DNA of 64,000 nt from Azoarcus sp. L1K30 (GCF_018122735.1 NZ_JAGRRD010000001.1:1442375-1506374), one strand, 5' to 3'; counted from the first letter of the stretch, positions 43,008 through 52,115 are shown. Translations and numbers: made by a program. The notes: generated by a model not told the origin, from the sequence alone.

Positions 43008-43381
43008 AGCCCGAGCGCGCGGGATACGGTTTCGATCACGCGCGCGGCGTTGAAGGGCTTGAGGACCATGCCCGCAGCACCGTGACCCACGACTTCGACC
43101 ACCGTATTTCGGTCGCTCATCGCCGTTATCATCAAGACCTTCAGGGTCGGGAAGCGGTCGCGCAGCTCCGCCAGTACCTCCAGACCGCTGCGTCCCGGCA
43201 TCATGACATCCAGGCAGACCAGGTCGGGGGCCAGTTTTTCCACCATCTCGGCCACACCTTCGCCATCGCGCGCCTCCCCGACGACCTCGAAGCCGGCCTG
43301 GCGCAAGATGGCACGCAACGAGATCCGGATGATCTCGTTGTCGTCAACAACGACGATCTTCTTCTTTCGGCTCTTCGTCAC
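42992..43381 (-). CDS. Stand-alone response regulator receiver (CheY-like)
   Basis: 129 aa, one REC domain and nothing else: KIVVVDDNEIIR (acidic pocket), VCLDVMMPGRSG (phospho-accepting Asp), MITAMSD (Thr/Ser switch) and LKPFNAARV (conserved Lys). It probably acts through protein contacts. The start is a GTG at 43381 that overlaps the stop of the upstream GGDEF regulator by four bases (GTGA). The pairing suggests both take part in one phosphorelay; no histidine kinase is in the window. Confidence 0.88.
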   Translation of the reverse strand: MTKSRKKKIVVVDDNEIIRISLRAILRQAGFEVVGEARDGEGVAEMVEKLAPDLVCLDVMMPGRSGLEVLAELRDRFPTLKVLMITAMSDRNTVVEVVGHGAAGMVLKPFNAARVIETVSRALGLRMPA

Positions 43382-44355
43382 GCGCTCAGTCCTGCTTCCA
43401 GTTCAATCGCATCCGCCGCGGACACCACCCGGTTGCGCCCCAGGTCCTTCGCGCGGTACAGCGCATCGTCCGCGGCCTTGATCAAGCGCGAGATGCCCGT
43501 CTCGTCGCCTCTGCCCGGGACTGTGCTGGCCACGCCGATGCTGATCGTCACCACGCTGGCGGCAAGCGAGAAGCGATGCGTGATGCCCAGCGACTCGACG
43601 CCCTCGCGCATCAGTTCGGCCACCCCGATCGCCCCGTCGATCGCCGTCTCGGGCAGGATAGCCGCAAATTCCTCACCGCCATAGCGCGCCACGAGGTCAG
43701 TCGGTCGGCGCAGGCGCTGCTCGAGCGTGCGCGCCACCGCTTTCAGGCACTCGTCACCCACCTGATGGCCGTAATTGTCATTGAAGGGCTTGAAGCAATC
43801 CACATCGACAATCAGCAGCGAAAGGGCCTGGCCAGCACGCGAGGTCCGCCGCCATTCGCGCAGCAGCGTCTCGTCGAATCGCCGCCGGTTGGCGATGCCG
43901 GTCAAACCGTCGACCGACGACAGCCGCGTGAGCTCCCGGTTGGCGTCGTCGAGCTTGCGCGTGAGCACCAGCAGCGCCGAACGCATCTGCGCGATACGTT
44001 GCATCGCGCTCACCTTGGCCTTGAGCACCACCTCGGATACCGGCTTGACCAGATAGTCGTCACCACCGACCTCGATCGCGCGTTGCAGGTCGGCGTCGCT
44101 GGCACGCGCAGTCAGAAAGATGATCGGCGTCCAGTCGCCCGCCTCTTCAAGCTGCCGAATCCGGTGCGCCACCTCGAAACCATCCATGCCGGGCATGATG
44201 ATGTCGAGCAATACCAGATCCGGTCGCTCGCGCCTGAACATCTCGATGCCGCTGGCTCCGTCCCGGGCGTGCGACGCAGACAGGCCCATCTTCGTGAGTT
44301 GGTGGCACACCAGCGTCGCACTCGTCACGGTGTCTTCGATAACCAGAACTTTCAT
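43378..44355 (-). CDS. Response-regulator diguanylate cyclase (REC-GGDEF)
   Basis: 325 aa. REC domain at residues 1-120 (VLVIEDTVTS, LVLLDIIMPGMDG, FLTARASDAD, YLVKPVSEVVL), a coiled linker (KLDDANRELTRLSSVDGLTGIANRR), then GGDEF with intact GGEEF and an I-site RPTD five residues before it. This is the PleD/WspR-like layout: phosphorylation should promote dimerisation and c-di-GMP synthesis. The ATG at 44355 has no strong ribosome-binding site. First gene of the two-gene operon with the stand-alone receiver. Confidence 0.92.
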   Translation of the reverse strand: MKVLVIEDTVTSATLVCHQLTKMGLSASHARDGASGIEMFRRERPDLVLLDIIMPGMDGFEVAHRIRQLEEAGDWTPIIFLTARASDADLQRAIEVGGDDYLVKPVSEVVLKAKVSAMQRIAQMRSALLVLTRKLDDANRELTRLSSVDGLTGIANRRRFDETLLREWRRTSRAGQALSLLIVDVDCFKPFNDNYGHQVGDECLKAVARTLEQRLRRPTDLVARYGGEEFAAILPETAIDGAIGVAELMREGVESLGITHRFSLAASVVTISIGVASTVPGRGDETGISRLIKAADDALYRAKDLGRNRVVSAADAIELEAGLSA

Positions 44356-44500
44356 GTCGTCCCATCGGGCACGTGGATTCTCAATTCCTCAATCCTACCA
44401 AGGGAATAGTGCCCGCGTGGCGTCTTTCGGTGTCGGGACGACAGTTTGACGCCCCTCCAGCGGGTCGATAGACTCCAGTGCTTTTCGTCGGCCGGTTCCG

Positions 44501-45994
44501 ATGGCGAAGCTCGTCTCGCTGTTCCTGGGTGTGTTATTGCTGCTCCCTGTCGCGCTTTCAAGGCCTGCGATGGGTGCAGAGGAAGAACCGCGCCCGGCAA
44601 GCGTTGCTGTGGAGGCGGCAGAGGTGGCCCCGCCGCGGGTACTCACGCTCGATCTCACCCGCAATGCCAACGACATCTGGGATCGCATCAGACGCGGCTT
44701 CGGCATGCCCGACCTCGACAGCCCGCTTGTTTCCGAGCAACAGATCTTCTATCTCAACCGTCCGGGCTTTCTGAAGCAGGTTTTCGCCCGCGGCGGCCGG
44801 TATCTCTACTACATCGTCGATGAACTCGAACGCCGCGGCATGCCGACCGAACTGGCCCTGCTGCCGATGGTGGAAAGCAGCTACAACCCGCTCGCCTACT
44901 CGCGTTCGCACGCGTCGGGCCTGTGGCAGTTCATTCCCTCGACCGGGCGAAACTTCAACCTGACCCAGGATAACTGGGTGGATGAGCGTCGCGACGTCGT
45001 TGCCTCGACCAATGCGGCGCTCGACTACCTGCAGTCCATCTACGAGATGCATGGTGACTGGCATCTCGCACTGGCTTCCTACAATTGGGGTGAAGGCGCC
45101 GTGGGAAGGGCCATGCAACGCAACCGGGATGCAGGCCTGCCGGTGGAATACAGCGAGCTCAGGATGCCGAACGAGACGCGAAATTATGTCCCCAAGCTCC
45201 AGGCGATCAAGAACATCGTCGCTGAGCCCGAACTGTTCCACATCGAATTGCCCTATGTCGCTAACGAACAGCACTTTGTCACCCTGAACGCACCACAAGG
45301 AATCGACCTCGGCACCGCCGCCAGTCTGGCGGATATGTCTCTGGAAGAGTTCCTTGCGCTGAACCCGGGCTTCAACCGTCCTGCCATCACCACGCCCGGG
45401 CAAACACTGGTGGTGCCGGCAGACCGTGCCGCGCGATTTGCCAGCCGGCTTAGCGAGTTCGAACTCTCGGGCAAGGGCTGGCGCACCCACGAACTTGCGC
45501 CGGGGGAAAAGCCGGGGGCGGTGGCCGATCGCCACGGTCTGACCCTCGCCCAGTTGTTGCAACTCAATGGTTTATCATCGGGCAGTCGAATCAATCCCGG
45601 CTATACACTGCTCGTTCCGGACGGTATCGACCCCAGTGGTGCCCTCGCCGCCAGCCGATTGCTGCCGGCCAATGCCCGCCTCGCGTCCGCACCGACCATC
45701 AAGTTGAGCACCGGCAACATTGCCTCGACCCCGGACAGGAGCTCGACACGGAAGACCGCCGCCGCAAGGGCGTCGAAGTCCAAAGACAAGTCCGGTTCGG
45801 GTCCGGCCAGGAAGAAATCAACCAAGTCCGGCACCAGCGCCGCCGTCACCCGGCAGACGAAGTCGGGCTCGGCAAGCGCTAACCCGCCGAAACCTTCCAT
45901 TGCGAAACCGGTGACAACAACGCCATCCAAGGCGAAATCGCCGGCCAGCAGCAATGGCAAGCCAAAGCCGACGGAATCCCCGAAGAAGCGCTGA
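44501..45994 (+). CDS. mltD: Membrane-bound lytic transglycosylase MltD-like, LysM repeats, basic tail
   Basis: 497 aa. Signal peptide (LVSLFLGVLLLLPVALSRPAMG), no obvious lipobox Cys. The transglycosylase domain (about 95-240) shows the catalytic Glu in LPMVESSYNPLAYSRSHASGLWQFIPSTGR and DWHLALASYNWGEGAVGRAM. Two LysM-type units follow (around SLADMSLEEFLALNPGFNR and VADRHGLTLAQLLQLNGLS). It cleaves glycan strands of peptidoglycan. The last 90 residues are a low-complexity tail of Lys, Ser, Ala, Pro and Thr (KSKDKSGSGPARKKSTKSG and similar), strongly positive, not part of E. coli MltD. The start ATG at 44501 is the natural signal-peptide start. Confidence 0.9.
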   Translation: MAKLVSLFLGVLLLLPVALSRPAMGAEEEPRPASVAVEAAEVAPPRVLTLDLTRNANDIWDRIRRGFGMPDLDSPLVSEQQIFYLNRPGFLKQVFARGGRYLYYIVDELERRGMPTELALLPMVESSYNPLAYSRSHASGLWQFIPSTGRNFNLTQDNWVDERRDVVASTNAALDYLQSIYEMHGDWHLALASYNWGEGAVGRAMQRNRDAGLPVEYSELRMPNETRNYVPKLQAIKNIVAEPELFHIELPYVANEQHFVTLNAPQGIDLGTAASLADMSLEEFLALNPGFNRPAITTPGQTLVVPADRAARFASRLSEFELSGKGWRTHELAPGEKPGAVADRHGLTLAQLLQLNGLSSGSRINPGYTLLVPDGIDPSGALAASRLLPANARLASAPTIKLSTGNIASTPDRSSTRKTAAARASKSKDKSGSGPARKKSTKSGTSAAVTRQTKSGSASANPPKPSIAKPVTTTPSKAKSPASSNGKPKPTESPKKR

Positions 45995-46306
45995 CCCTGT
46001 CAGCCTTTCCGTCAACGGCACGGTCGCACGCGAGCCGGATCGAGGCGCATTCAATATGCGATTTCACCCCTGTTCGCACGGCGTCGGAGGATCGCAACCC
46101 GCGTCGGCAACGACGCGGGACCCGGGGCAGCTGAAAGTGCGGCATATTGATGTCAATGGCATTTTTTGACATGCATCAAGGAATGAAGATCAACTGAAAT
46201 CGCGCTATTGAAAGGCGATCTGCTGTGCTATCGTTGATATGAAATCACGCCCGGAGAGGCGGCGATGAGGTGTAGTGAATTCGATTCACAAACGAGGAGG
46301 AAATCC
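45995..46306. other. Intergenic region and likely promoter region of the phasin gene
   Basis: 312 bases, no gene seen. From about 46140 it is AT-rich and contains TTGACA (46166-46171) without a good -10 at 17 bases, and a partial dyad (TTGATGTCAA and TTGACATGCATCAA, 46147-46179). A second weak promoter candidate is TTGAAA (46208-46213) with TATCGT 15 bases on. A phasin regulator (PhaR-type) would bind near here in this group, but no site can be assigned. Confidence 0.35.
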
Positions 46307-46819
46307 ATGGCGACGAATAAGCAGGATCAGTTCAACGAGCTCCAGAAAAAAAACCTGGAAGCGGCCATGCGGCTGGCTCAGCTCTCAATCGAGAACTCCC
46401 AGCGCGTGATGGAGATTCAGGTCGCAACGGCAAAATCCCTGTTCGAGGAAGGCGTGCAGAATGCGAAGGCGCTCACCGCCGTCAAGGATCCGAAGGAAGC
46501 TGTGGAGTTGCGCACCCAATATGCACAGACCACAACCGAGAAGATGCTCTCCTGCGCGCGCGAGATCGCCAACATTACGACCAAGACCCAAGCCGAAGTC
46601 GGCAAGCTGGTCGGCGAACAACTGAGCACAGGCAGTCATGACGTGTTCGAAGCCATGCAGAAGATGTTCCAGGGCATTCCGATTACCGACCAGAATGCAA
46701 TGGGCGCAATGCAGACGGCCATGGATACCGCGCGCGCCGCATTCGAGCAGATGACGCGCGCCTCGAGCGAGGCCTTCCAGGCGTTCTCGCAGAACAGCTC
46801 CGGCAAGGGCCGCAAGTAA
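46307..46819 (+). CDS. phaP: Phasin family protein
   Basis: 170 aa, helical and amphipathic with no signal peptide. The phasin domain spans about residues 5-125: FNELQKKNLEAAMRLAQLSIENSQRVMEIQ, AVKDPKEAVELRTQYAQTTTEKM and similar heptad-like repeats. Phasins coat polyhydroxybutyrate granules and control their number and size. The ribosome-binding site is strong: GAGGAGG ends six bases before the ATG at 46307. A terminator follows 26 bases after the stop, so it is monocistronic and probably highly expressed. No pha synthesis genes are nearby. Confidence 0.9.
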   Translation: MATNKQDQFNELQKKNLEAAMRLAQLSIENSQRVMEIQVATAKSLFEEGVQNAKALTAVKDPKEAVELRTQYAQTTTEKMLSCAREIANITTKTQAEVGKLVGEQLSTGSHDVFEAMQKMFQGIPITDQNAMGAMQTAMDTARAAFEQMTRASSEAFQAFSQNSSGKGRK

Positions 46820-46845
46820 TCCCTGTTAGCGGGAGCATCACCCAG

Positions 46846-46867
46846 AGGGCGCCTCAGGGCGCCCTTT
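46846..46867 (+). terminator. Intrinsic terminator of the phasin gene
   Basis: AGGGCGCC-TCAG-GGCGCCCT hairpin (46846-46865) followed by TTCTC. It lies between the phasin and the convergent moaE. Confidence 0.8.
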
Positions 46868-46897
46868 CTCATATCCGCGCGGACACGAAACCGGCCT

Positions 46898-47377
46898 TCA
46901 CCGTCTTTGATCGATGTCGTCCCAGTCTTCGGCCCATCGCGCTGCCGCAGTATCATCGGCATCGCGCGCGTCGACCCAGCGGGCACCTTGCGGCGTCTCC
47001 TCCCGCTTCCAGAAAGGTGCGCGTGTCTTGAGGTAATCCATGATGAACTCGCACGCCGCAAACGCCTCGCCGCGGTGTGCGCCGGCAACGCCGACGAACA
47101 CGATCTGATCGCCCGGCGCCAATGTGCCGAAGCGATGGATGATGCGCACCGCATCGAGCATCCAGCGTCCCCGCGCTTCGTCCTCGATCTCTTCGAGCGC
47201 CTGTTCGGTCATGCCCGGGTAATGTTCCAGCGCCATCGCCGATACGCTGAGCCCATCGTTCACATCGCGCACGAGCCCCACGAAGCTCGCCACTGCGCCG
47301 ACGGTCGGGCGCCCCGCCGACAAGGCAGCAATCTCGGCGCCGGTATCGAAATCCGCTTCTTGCACGCTCACGCTCAT
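46898..47377 (-). CDS. moaE: Molybdopterin synthase catalytic subunit
   Basis: 159 aa. It transfers sulfur from MoaD to precursor Z (cPMP) to make the dithiolene of molybdopterin. MoaE blocks: GAVASFVGLVRD, LEHYPGMTEQALEEI, IIHRFGTLAPGDQIVFVGVAGAHRGEAFAACEFIMDYLKTRAPFWKRE, including the Lys residues of the active site. GGAGG overlapping the moaD end sits 7 bases before the ATG. Last gene of mobB-moeA-moaD-moaE, three bases after moaD. The C-terminal 20 residues are a variable acidic tail. Confidence 0.94.
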   Translation of the reverse strand: MSVSVQEADFDTGAEIAALSAGRPTVGAVASFVGLVRDVNDGLSVSAMALEHYPGMTEQALEEIEDEARGRWMLDAVRIIHRFGTLAPGDQIVFVGVAGAHRGEAFAACEFIMDYLKTRAPFWKREETPQGARWVDARDADDTAAARWAEDWDDIDQRR

Positions 47378-47380
47378 GAT

Positions 47381-47635
47381 TCAACCTCCGGTCACGGGCG
47401 GAAAGAACGCGACCTCGTCTCCAGCCGCCAATACCGCCTCCGGGTCGGCCATGCGCTGATTGAGCGCGGCACGAACGTTGCGCCCCGCACCAAGCGCCTG
47501 CCACGACTCGCCACGCGAAGCCAGAAAGGCGCGCAGGGCGCCCAGCGTGGTCACCTCGGCCGACAGCTCGAGCTCTTCACGGCTGCAACCGAGTGCTTCG
47601 CGCAGGCTGGCAAAATACAGGATCTTCACTTTCAT
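47381..47635 (-). CDS. moaD: Molybdopterin synthase sulfur carrier subunit
   Basis: 84 aa ubiquitin-like protein ending in the required Gly-Gly (FFPPVTGG), which is thiocarboxylated and inserted into MoaE. Start MKVKILYFASLREALG at 47635; an in-frame ATG at 47647 (MVKA added) overlaps the moeA stop by seven bases and is equally possible. Operon position between moeA and moaE. Confidence 0.93.
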   Translation of the reverse strand: MKVKILYFASLREALGCSREELELSAEVTTLGALRAFLASRGESWQALGAGRNVRAALNQRMADPEAVLAAGDEVAFFPPVTGG

Positions 47636-47640
47636 CGCCT

Positions 47641-48846
47641 TCACCATAGCAAATCGCCGTAGGGCAGGAAACGCACCCGCTCACCGCGCGCAACCTTCGT
47701 GTCCGCGGGAATATCGACCAGACCGTTGGCCCACACCGTCGAATTGAGGGCTGCGGCCCCCTGATTGGCAAACAACTCGACCGTTCCCTCCGTGGTCATG
47801 CGTGCGCGCAGGAATTCGCGCCTGCGGTCCGGACGTGTCCAGTCGAAAGCGGCTGTCAGGGTGACGGCTTGCGGCTGCGCTTGATGTACTCCCTGGGTGG
47901 CGAGAATGAAAGGGCGCACCATCAGCAGGAAGGTGACGAAACTCGATACCGGATTGCCCGGCAGGCCAATAAAGGCCGCGCCGTGTACCCGGCCATAGGC
48001 AAGCGGCTTGCCCGGCTTCATCGCTATCTTCCACATGTCCAGGCTGCCTTCGGCCTCGACCGCCGGCTTGACATGATCTTCCTCACCCACCGACACCCCG
48101 CCGCTGGTCAGGATCAGATCGTTACCCTGCGCCGCCTCGCGCAGCACGCGTCGCGTCGCCTCGAGATTATCCGGCACGATCCCCAGGTCGGTGACTTCGC
48201 AGCCCAGCTGGCCGAGCAGCGCGCGCAACATGAAGCGATTGGAGTTGTAGATGCCACCCGGCGGCAAGGGCTGGCCCGGCATCACCAACTCACTGCCGGT
48301 CGAAAACACCGCCACCTTCATCCGCCGCACCACCGGCAGACGGGCCAGACCGACCGATGCGGCAAGGGCCAGCTCCTGCGGGCGCAAACGCGTGCCGGCG
48401 GCAAGCACGTCGGTGCCAGAAGCGATGTCCTCACCTGCGCGACGCACCGCTTCGCCTTCGCGCGGCACATGATTGATGATCACCGCGTCGCCATCATGTT
48501 CACAAAGCTCCTGCATGACCACTGCATCCGCCCCTGTCGGCAACGGTGCCCCGGTGAAGATGCGGGCTGCGGTGCCGTGCGTGAGCGCGTGACCGACCGA
48601 GCCGGCAGGCACGCGCTGGCTCACCGGCAGACGCGTGCCGGGCACCGGCACGTCCACCGTCCTGACGGCATAGCCGTCCATGGCCGAGTTGTCCATCGGC
48701 GGTTGATCGATCGGCGAATGCTGGGCCACGGCGAGCACCCGCCCGGCCGCCATCATGGTGTCGATTTCGTCGATCTCACGTAGCGGGCGTGCAAAGCTCA
48801 GCATGCGGCTGAGCGCTTCGTCAAAGGTAAGCATGTTCGTGTTCAT
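47641..48846 (-). CDS. moeA: Molybdopterin molybdenumtransferase
   Basis: 401 aa. It inserts molybdate into adenylated molybdopterin. MoeA features: DNSAMDGYAV (conserved Asp/Ser loop), ARIFTGAPLPTGADAVVMQE, the MoCF domain with VFSTGSELVMPGQPLPPGGIYNSN and TSGGVSVGEEDHV, then PGNPVSSFVTF. The ATG at 48846 has GGAAG about 5 bases upstream and overlaps the mobB stop by four bases. Another ATG at 48834 would be four residues shorter. Confidence 0.94.
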   Translation of the reverse strand: MNTNMLTFDEALSRMLSFARPLREIDEIDTMMAAGRVLAVAQHSPIDQPPMDNSAMDGYAVRTVDVPVPGTRLPVSQRVPAGSVGHALTHGTAARIFTGAPLPTGADAVVMQELCEHDGDAVIINHVPREGEAVRRAGEDIASGTDVLAAGTRLRPQELALAASVGLARLPVVRRMKVAVFSTGSELVMPGQPLPPGGIYNSNRFMLRALLGQLGCEVTDLGIVPDNLEATRRVLREAAQGNDLILTSGGVSVGEEDHVKPAVEAEGSLDMWKIAMKPGKPLAYGRVHGAAFIGLPGNPVSSFVTFLLMVRPFILATQGVHQAQPQAVTLTAAFDWTRPDRRREFLRARMTTEGTVELFANQGAAALNSTVWANGLVDIPADTKVARGERVRFLPYGDLLW

Positions 48847-49337
48847 CGGGCTTCCGGATAGTCGAGTATGAATTGAACCACTGCTGCCGGATCGTTGAGC
48901 GCCAGCAGCGGTACCGGGCAATCAATATCCACGTCGCTCGCGACCGCGACCACATGCGGATTCTCCGGCCACAGCGGTGGTTTGCCAATTGCAGGGCGGT
49001 GGATCTCGATCTTGGGCACCGCAGCCGCCTTGTAGCCTTCGATCAGCACGACGTCGCAAGGCGCCAGAATACGCAACTGCTCTTCGAGCGTGGGTTCGGC
49101 GCGTCCGCGCAACTCGTGCATCAACACCCAGCGCTCGTTCGACAACATCAGCACCTGAGTGGCTCCCGCTTCACGGTGACGAAAGGAGTCCTTTCCCGGA
49201 CGATCGAGATCGAAACCATGGTGGGCATGTTTGATGACCGATACGCGCAATCCACGTCCGGTGAGTTCGGGGATCAATTTTTCGACCAGTGTGGTCTTTC
49301 CCGAGCCGGACCAGCCGGCGATACCGAATACTTTCAT
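48843..49337 (-). CDS. mobB: Molybdopterin-guanine dinucleotide biosynthesis adapter protein
   Basis: 164 aa GTP-binding protein: Walker A GWSGSGKTTLVEKL (residues 7-20), then VSVIKHAHHGFDLDRPGKDS and a later DVVLIEGYKAAAVPKIEIHR, the usual MobB pattern. It helps MobA make the guanine dinucleotide form of the cofactor and probably hands nucleotide or cofactor on. First gene of the moco operon; mobA is not in the window. The ATG at 49337 is the only suitable start near the Walker A motif. Confidence 0.93.
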   Translation of the reverse strand: MKVFGIAGWSGSGKTTLVEKLIPELTGRGLRVSVIKHAHHGFDLDRPGKDSFRHREAGATQVLMLSNERWVLMHELRGRAEPTLEEQLRILAPCDVVLIEGYKAAAVPKIEIHRPAIGKPPLWPENPHVVAVASDVDIDCPVPLLALNDPAAVVQFILDYPEAR

Positions 49338-49438
49338 CGCTCTGCGTCAGCGCGACGCCACAGTTGGGGACAAAGAGCATACAACAAGGCGGACCATACC
49401 GGACTTGATCGCCGACAGCCTGCCGTTGAAGACGCGGA

Positions 49439-51397
49439 TCATGCGTTGCCGCGGGGCGGCGGCAGGGTGTCGAGGAAGGCCACCGCCTCGGCCTCGACCC
49501 GGGTGCGGCGCATCGGTGGCAGGCTGCGCCACACCACCTTACCGTAGGACTTTTCGATCATCCGTGGATCGCAGATGCACAGCACACCGCGGTCACGCTC
49601 GGTCCGGATCAGACGTCCCGCACCCTGCTTCATGCTGATCACGGCGCGCGGCAGCTGATGGTGAATGAAGGGGCTCAGGCCCTGGCGCTGCATGTGTTCG
49701 ACCCGTGCGGCGAGCACCGGATCGTCGGGCGGCGCAAACGGCAGCTTGTCGATCACGACCAGCGACAGCGCATCGCCAGGCACATCCACCCCCTCCCAGA
49801 AGCTCTGGCTGGCGACCAGGATGGCATTGCCGAGTTTGCGGAATCGGTCGAGCAGCTCGCTTCGCGACCCCTCGCCCTGCAGCAGCAGCGGCAAGGGATC
49901 ATTGGCCCGTTGCAGGCCGTCCGCGATCAGCTCGTGAACACGCCGCATCGCCCGCAGCGAGGTACACAGCACGAAGGCGCGTCCCCGCGCCGCCCTGATC
50001 AAGGGCAACGCAGTGCGCGCGACGGCCTCGACATAATCGGGCGCATTGGGGTCGGGCATGCCTTGGGGCGCATACAGCAATGCCTGCGCGTCATAGTCGA
50101 AGGGACTGCCCCACACCGCCGTCATTGGCGCAGGCTCCATCCACGCCAACCCGAGTTCGCGATTGTAATGACCGAAGTCCTTGCCCACCGCCAGCGTGGC
50201 CGAGGTAAATACCCAGGCCCGTGGTTGCGCCTCTAGCTGACGCTTGAAGACGTCCGACACATGCAAGGGGGTCGCGTTGAGGGCCAGTGACTGCGCAAAG
50301 ACCTCGACCCAGCGGATCAGATCCTTTTCGTCCGGACTGCGCCAGCGCGTCAGGCGCTCGCCCATCTCCTGCGCACGACGCAGACAGTTCGCAAGCCCCT
50401 CGCTGCGTTCGGCCTGGGTCTCGAGCACTGCCTCCATCTTGCCCAGCGCCGCGGCCAGCGCATCCGCCTGCTCCGCAAAACCCTGTTGTTCGGCTGCCTG
50501 CGCCGCCGACAGGCGCGCGCTCTCAGTGCCGAACACCAGCCGCAAGTCGCGCGCGGCCTTCTCCAGCGCACGTGTTTCATCAATCAGCGCGATGCAGTCA
50601 CGCGCGCCGGAAACCGTTTCCGACCGCGTATCGCGCGCCAGCTCGAGCACCTGCGCAGTAGACACTGTCTCGCCGAAGAACAGGCTGGCGGTCTCGGGCA
50701 GCTGATGGGCCTCGTCGAAGATGACCGTATTGCAGGCCGGCAGCAGTTCGCCCATGCCCTCATCGCGCAACATCACGTCGGCGAAGAAGAGATGGTGGTT
50801 CACCACCACCACGTCCGCCTCCATCGCGGTGCGCCGCGCCTGCATGACGAAGCACTCCTTGACCTGCGGACAGTCCTGCCCGAGACAATTGTCGCGGGTC
50901 GAGGTCGCCGCGATCCAGGCGGCGGAATCCTCGCGCACGTCGGTGCACTCCGCTTTGTCGCCGCTTTGCGTCAGCCGCGCAAAGCGCGAGATCGCCCGCA
51001 GGTCCGCCGCATCCTGCGGGGTATGAAAACGCCCATCCCGTTCGTTGCGCTCGAGGTGGTAGTGGCAGACGTAATTCGCCCGCCCCTTGAGCAAAGCGAT
51101 CGACACCGGCACCTTCAGCGCCGCCCTCACCGTCGGCAGGTCGCGGTTGAAGAGCTGATCCTGCAGGGTCTTGGTACCGGTTGAAACGATGACCTTGCCC
51201 CCGGACATCAACGCCGGCACTAGATACGCGAAAGTCTTGCCGGTTCCGGTGCCGGCCTCGGCCACCAGGATCCGGTTGCCGCGAATGGCCTGCCCGATCT
51301 GCTGCGCCATTTCGACCTGCTGCGGGCGCGGCACGTAGCCCGGAATCGCCTGCACCAGCGGCCCTTCGGCGGAAAAGAGGTGGGCGAAATCGGTCAT
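49439..51397 (-). CDS. DinG/YoaA-type Fe-S ATP-dependent DNA helicase
   Basis: 652 aa XPD-like superfamily 2 helicase. Walker A AEAGTGTGKTFAYLVPAL, then cysteines of the 4Fe-4S cluster (YVCHYHLER, DNCLGQDCPQVKECFVMQARR), the DEAH box VIFDEAHQLPET, and C-terminal motifs SFWEGVDVPGDAL and QGAGRLIRTERDRG (motif VI). Helicases of this family unwind forked or R-loop DNA with 5'-3' polarity. The closer E. coli relative seems to be YoaA; the symbol is left open. ATG at 51397 preferred over a TTG at 51412. Confidence 0.92.
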   Translation of the reverse strand: MTDFAHLFSAEGPLVQAIPGYVPRPQQVEMAQQIGQAIRGNRILVAEAGTGTGKTFAYLVPALMSGGKVIVSTGTKTLQDQLFNRDLPTVRAALKVPVSIALLKGRANYVCHYHLERNERDGRFHTPQDAADLRAISRFARLTQSGDKAECTDVREDSAAWIAATSTRDNCLGQDCPQVKECFVMQARRTAMEADVVVVNHHLFFADVMLRDEGMGELLPACNTVIFDEAHQLPETASLFFGETVSTAQVLELARDTRSETVSGARDCIALIDETRALEKAARDLRLVFGTESARLSAAQAAEQQGFAEQADALAAALGKMEAVLETQAERSEGLANCLRRAQEMGERLTRWRSPDEKDLIRWVEVFAQSLALNATPLHVSDVFKRQLEAQPRAWVFTSATLAVGKDFGHYNRELGLAWMEPAPMTAVWGSPFDYDAQALLYAPQGMPDPNAPDYVEAVARTALPLIRAARGRAFVLCTSLRAMRRVHELIADGLQRANDPLPLLLQGEGSRSELLDRFRKLGNAILVASQSFWEGVDVPGDALSLVVIDKLPFAPPDDPVLAARVEHMQRQGLSPFIHHQLPRAVISMKQGAGRLIRTERDRGVLCICDPRMIEKSYGKVVWRSLPPMRRTRVEAEAVAFLDTLPPPRGNA

Positions 51398-51632
51398 GAA
51401 AAAATCGGGCAAAGCGGCATTCTAAGCCAATACGCCTGCCCGGCAGCGGAATCGCGCCGAGCGGGCGTCTGGGAACGCGGCCAATGCCTGTCTCTGCCAC
51501 GCGCCATGTCACACGCCCTGGGCCGTATTCATCGTGCTGCAACATGAATTGGCAACAATTGAAATCTTTCGTCGCCCGCCCCGGCATTTCGCCCGGCCGG
51601 CCCCGTCAGCAGCCCTCTGGTCGTGCAGCACT

Positions 51633-52115
51633 ATGATGATTTCGATCCCGGTTCGCCGCCTCAACGCCGGGCTTACCCTGCTCGCCTGGTCCGTCGCGAT
51701 CGGCTTCGCCGCCTGGACCCTTGCATCGATCTTCTGGCAAGTCGCCACGCCGGCCAGTGTGGCGTCGCTTCCTCGCCATCAGACCGATCCTGGTCTCGCC
51801 GCCCGCGACATCCTGCGCATGCTTGGCGATGAGCGCCATGCCACGCCAGCCGACGTTGCCGTAGACAGCGCCGGCTATCGACTGGTCGGTCTCGCAACAG
51901 GGTTCGGCTCGCTGCCCGGGTTCGCGTTGCTGCAGAAGGACGGAGAGCGCGCCCGCGCAGTGGTCATGAATGAGACCCTCCCCGACGGCATGCGCCTGAC
52001 CCGAATCCTGCCCGACCGCGTCGAACTCGCCGGCATGGGGCGCAGCATCGAGCTGCGCATGATCGCCTCCTCATCTGACGCGGCCTCCCGCGCAGCATCC
52101 ACTACTGCCGACTGA
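51633..52115 (+). CDS. gspC: Type II secretion system protein GspC
   Basis: 160 aa, shorter than typical GspC (about 270), lacking the PDZ domain. It has an N-terminal membrane helix (LTLLAWSVAIGFAAWTLASIFW), then a homology-region-like domain (AARDILRMLGDER, YRLVGLATGFGSLPGFALLQKDGERARAVVMNETLPDG). GspC connects the inner-membrane platform with the secretin. Start at 51633 (or the next ATG at 51636); the upstream part of the frame has no family features. First gene of the gsp operon, 19 bases before gspD. Confidence 0.82.
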   Translation: MMISIPVRRLNAGLTLLAWSVAIGFAAWTLASIFWQVATPASVASLPRHQTDPGLAARDILRMLGDERHATPADVAVDSAGYRLVGLATGFGSLPGFALLQKDGERARAVVMNETLPDGMRLTRILPDRVELAGMGRSIELRMIASSSDAASRAASTTAD

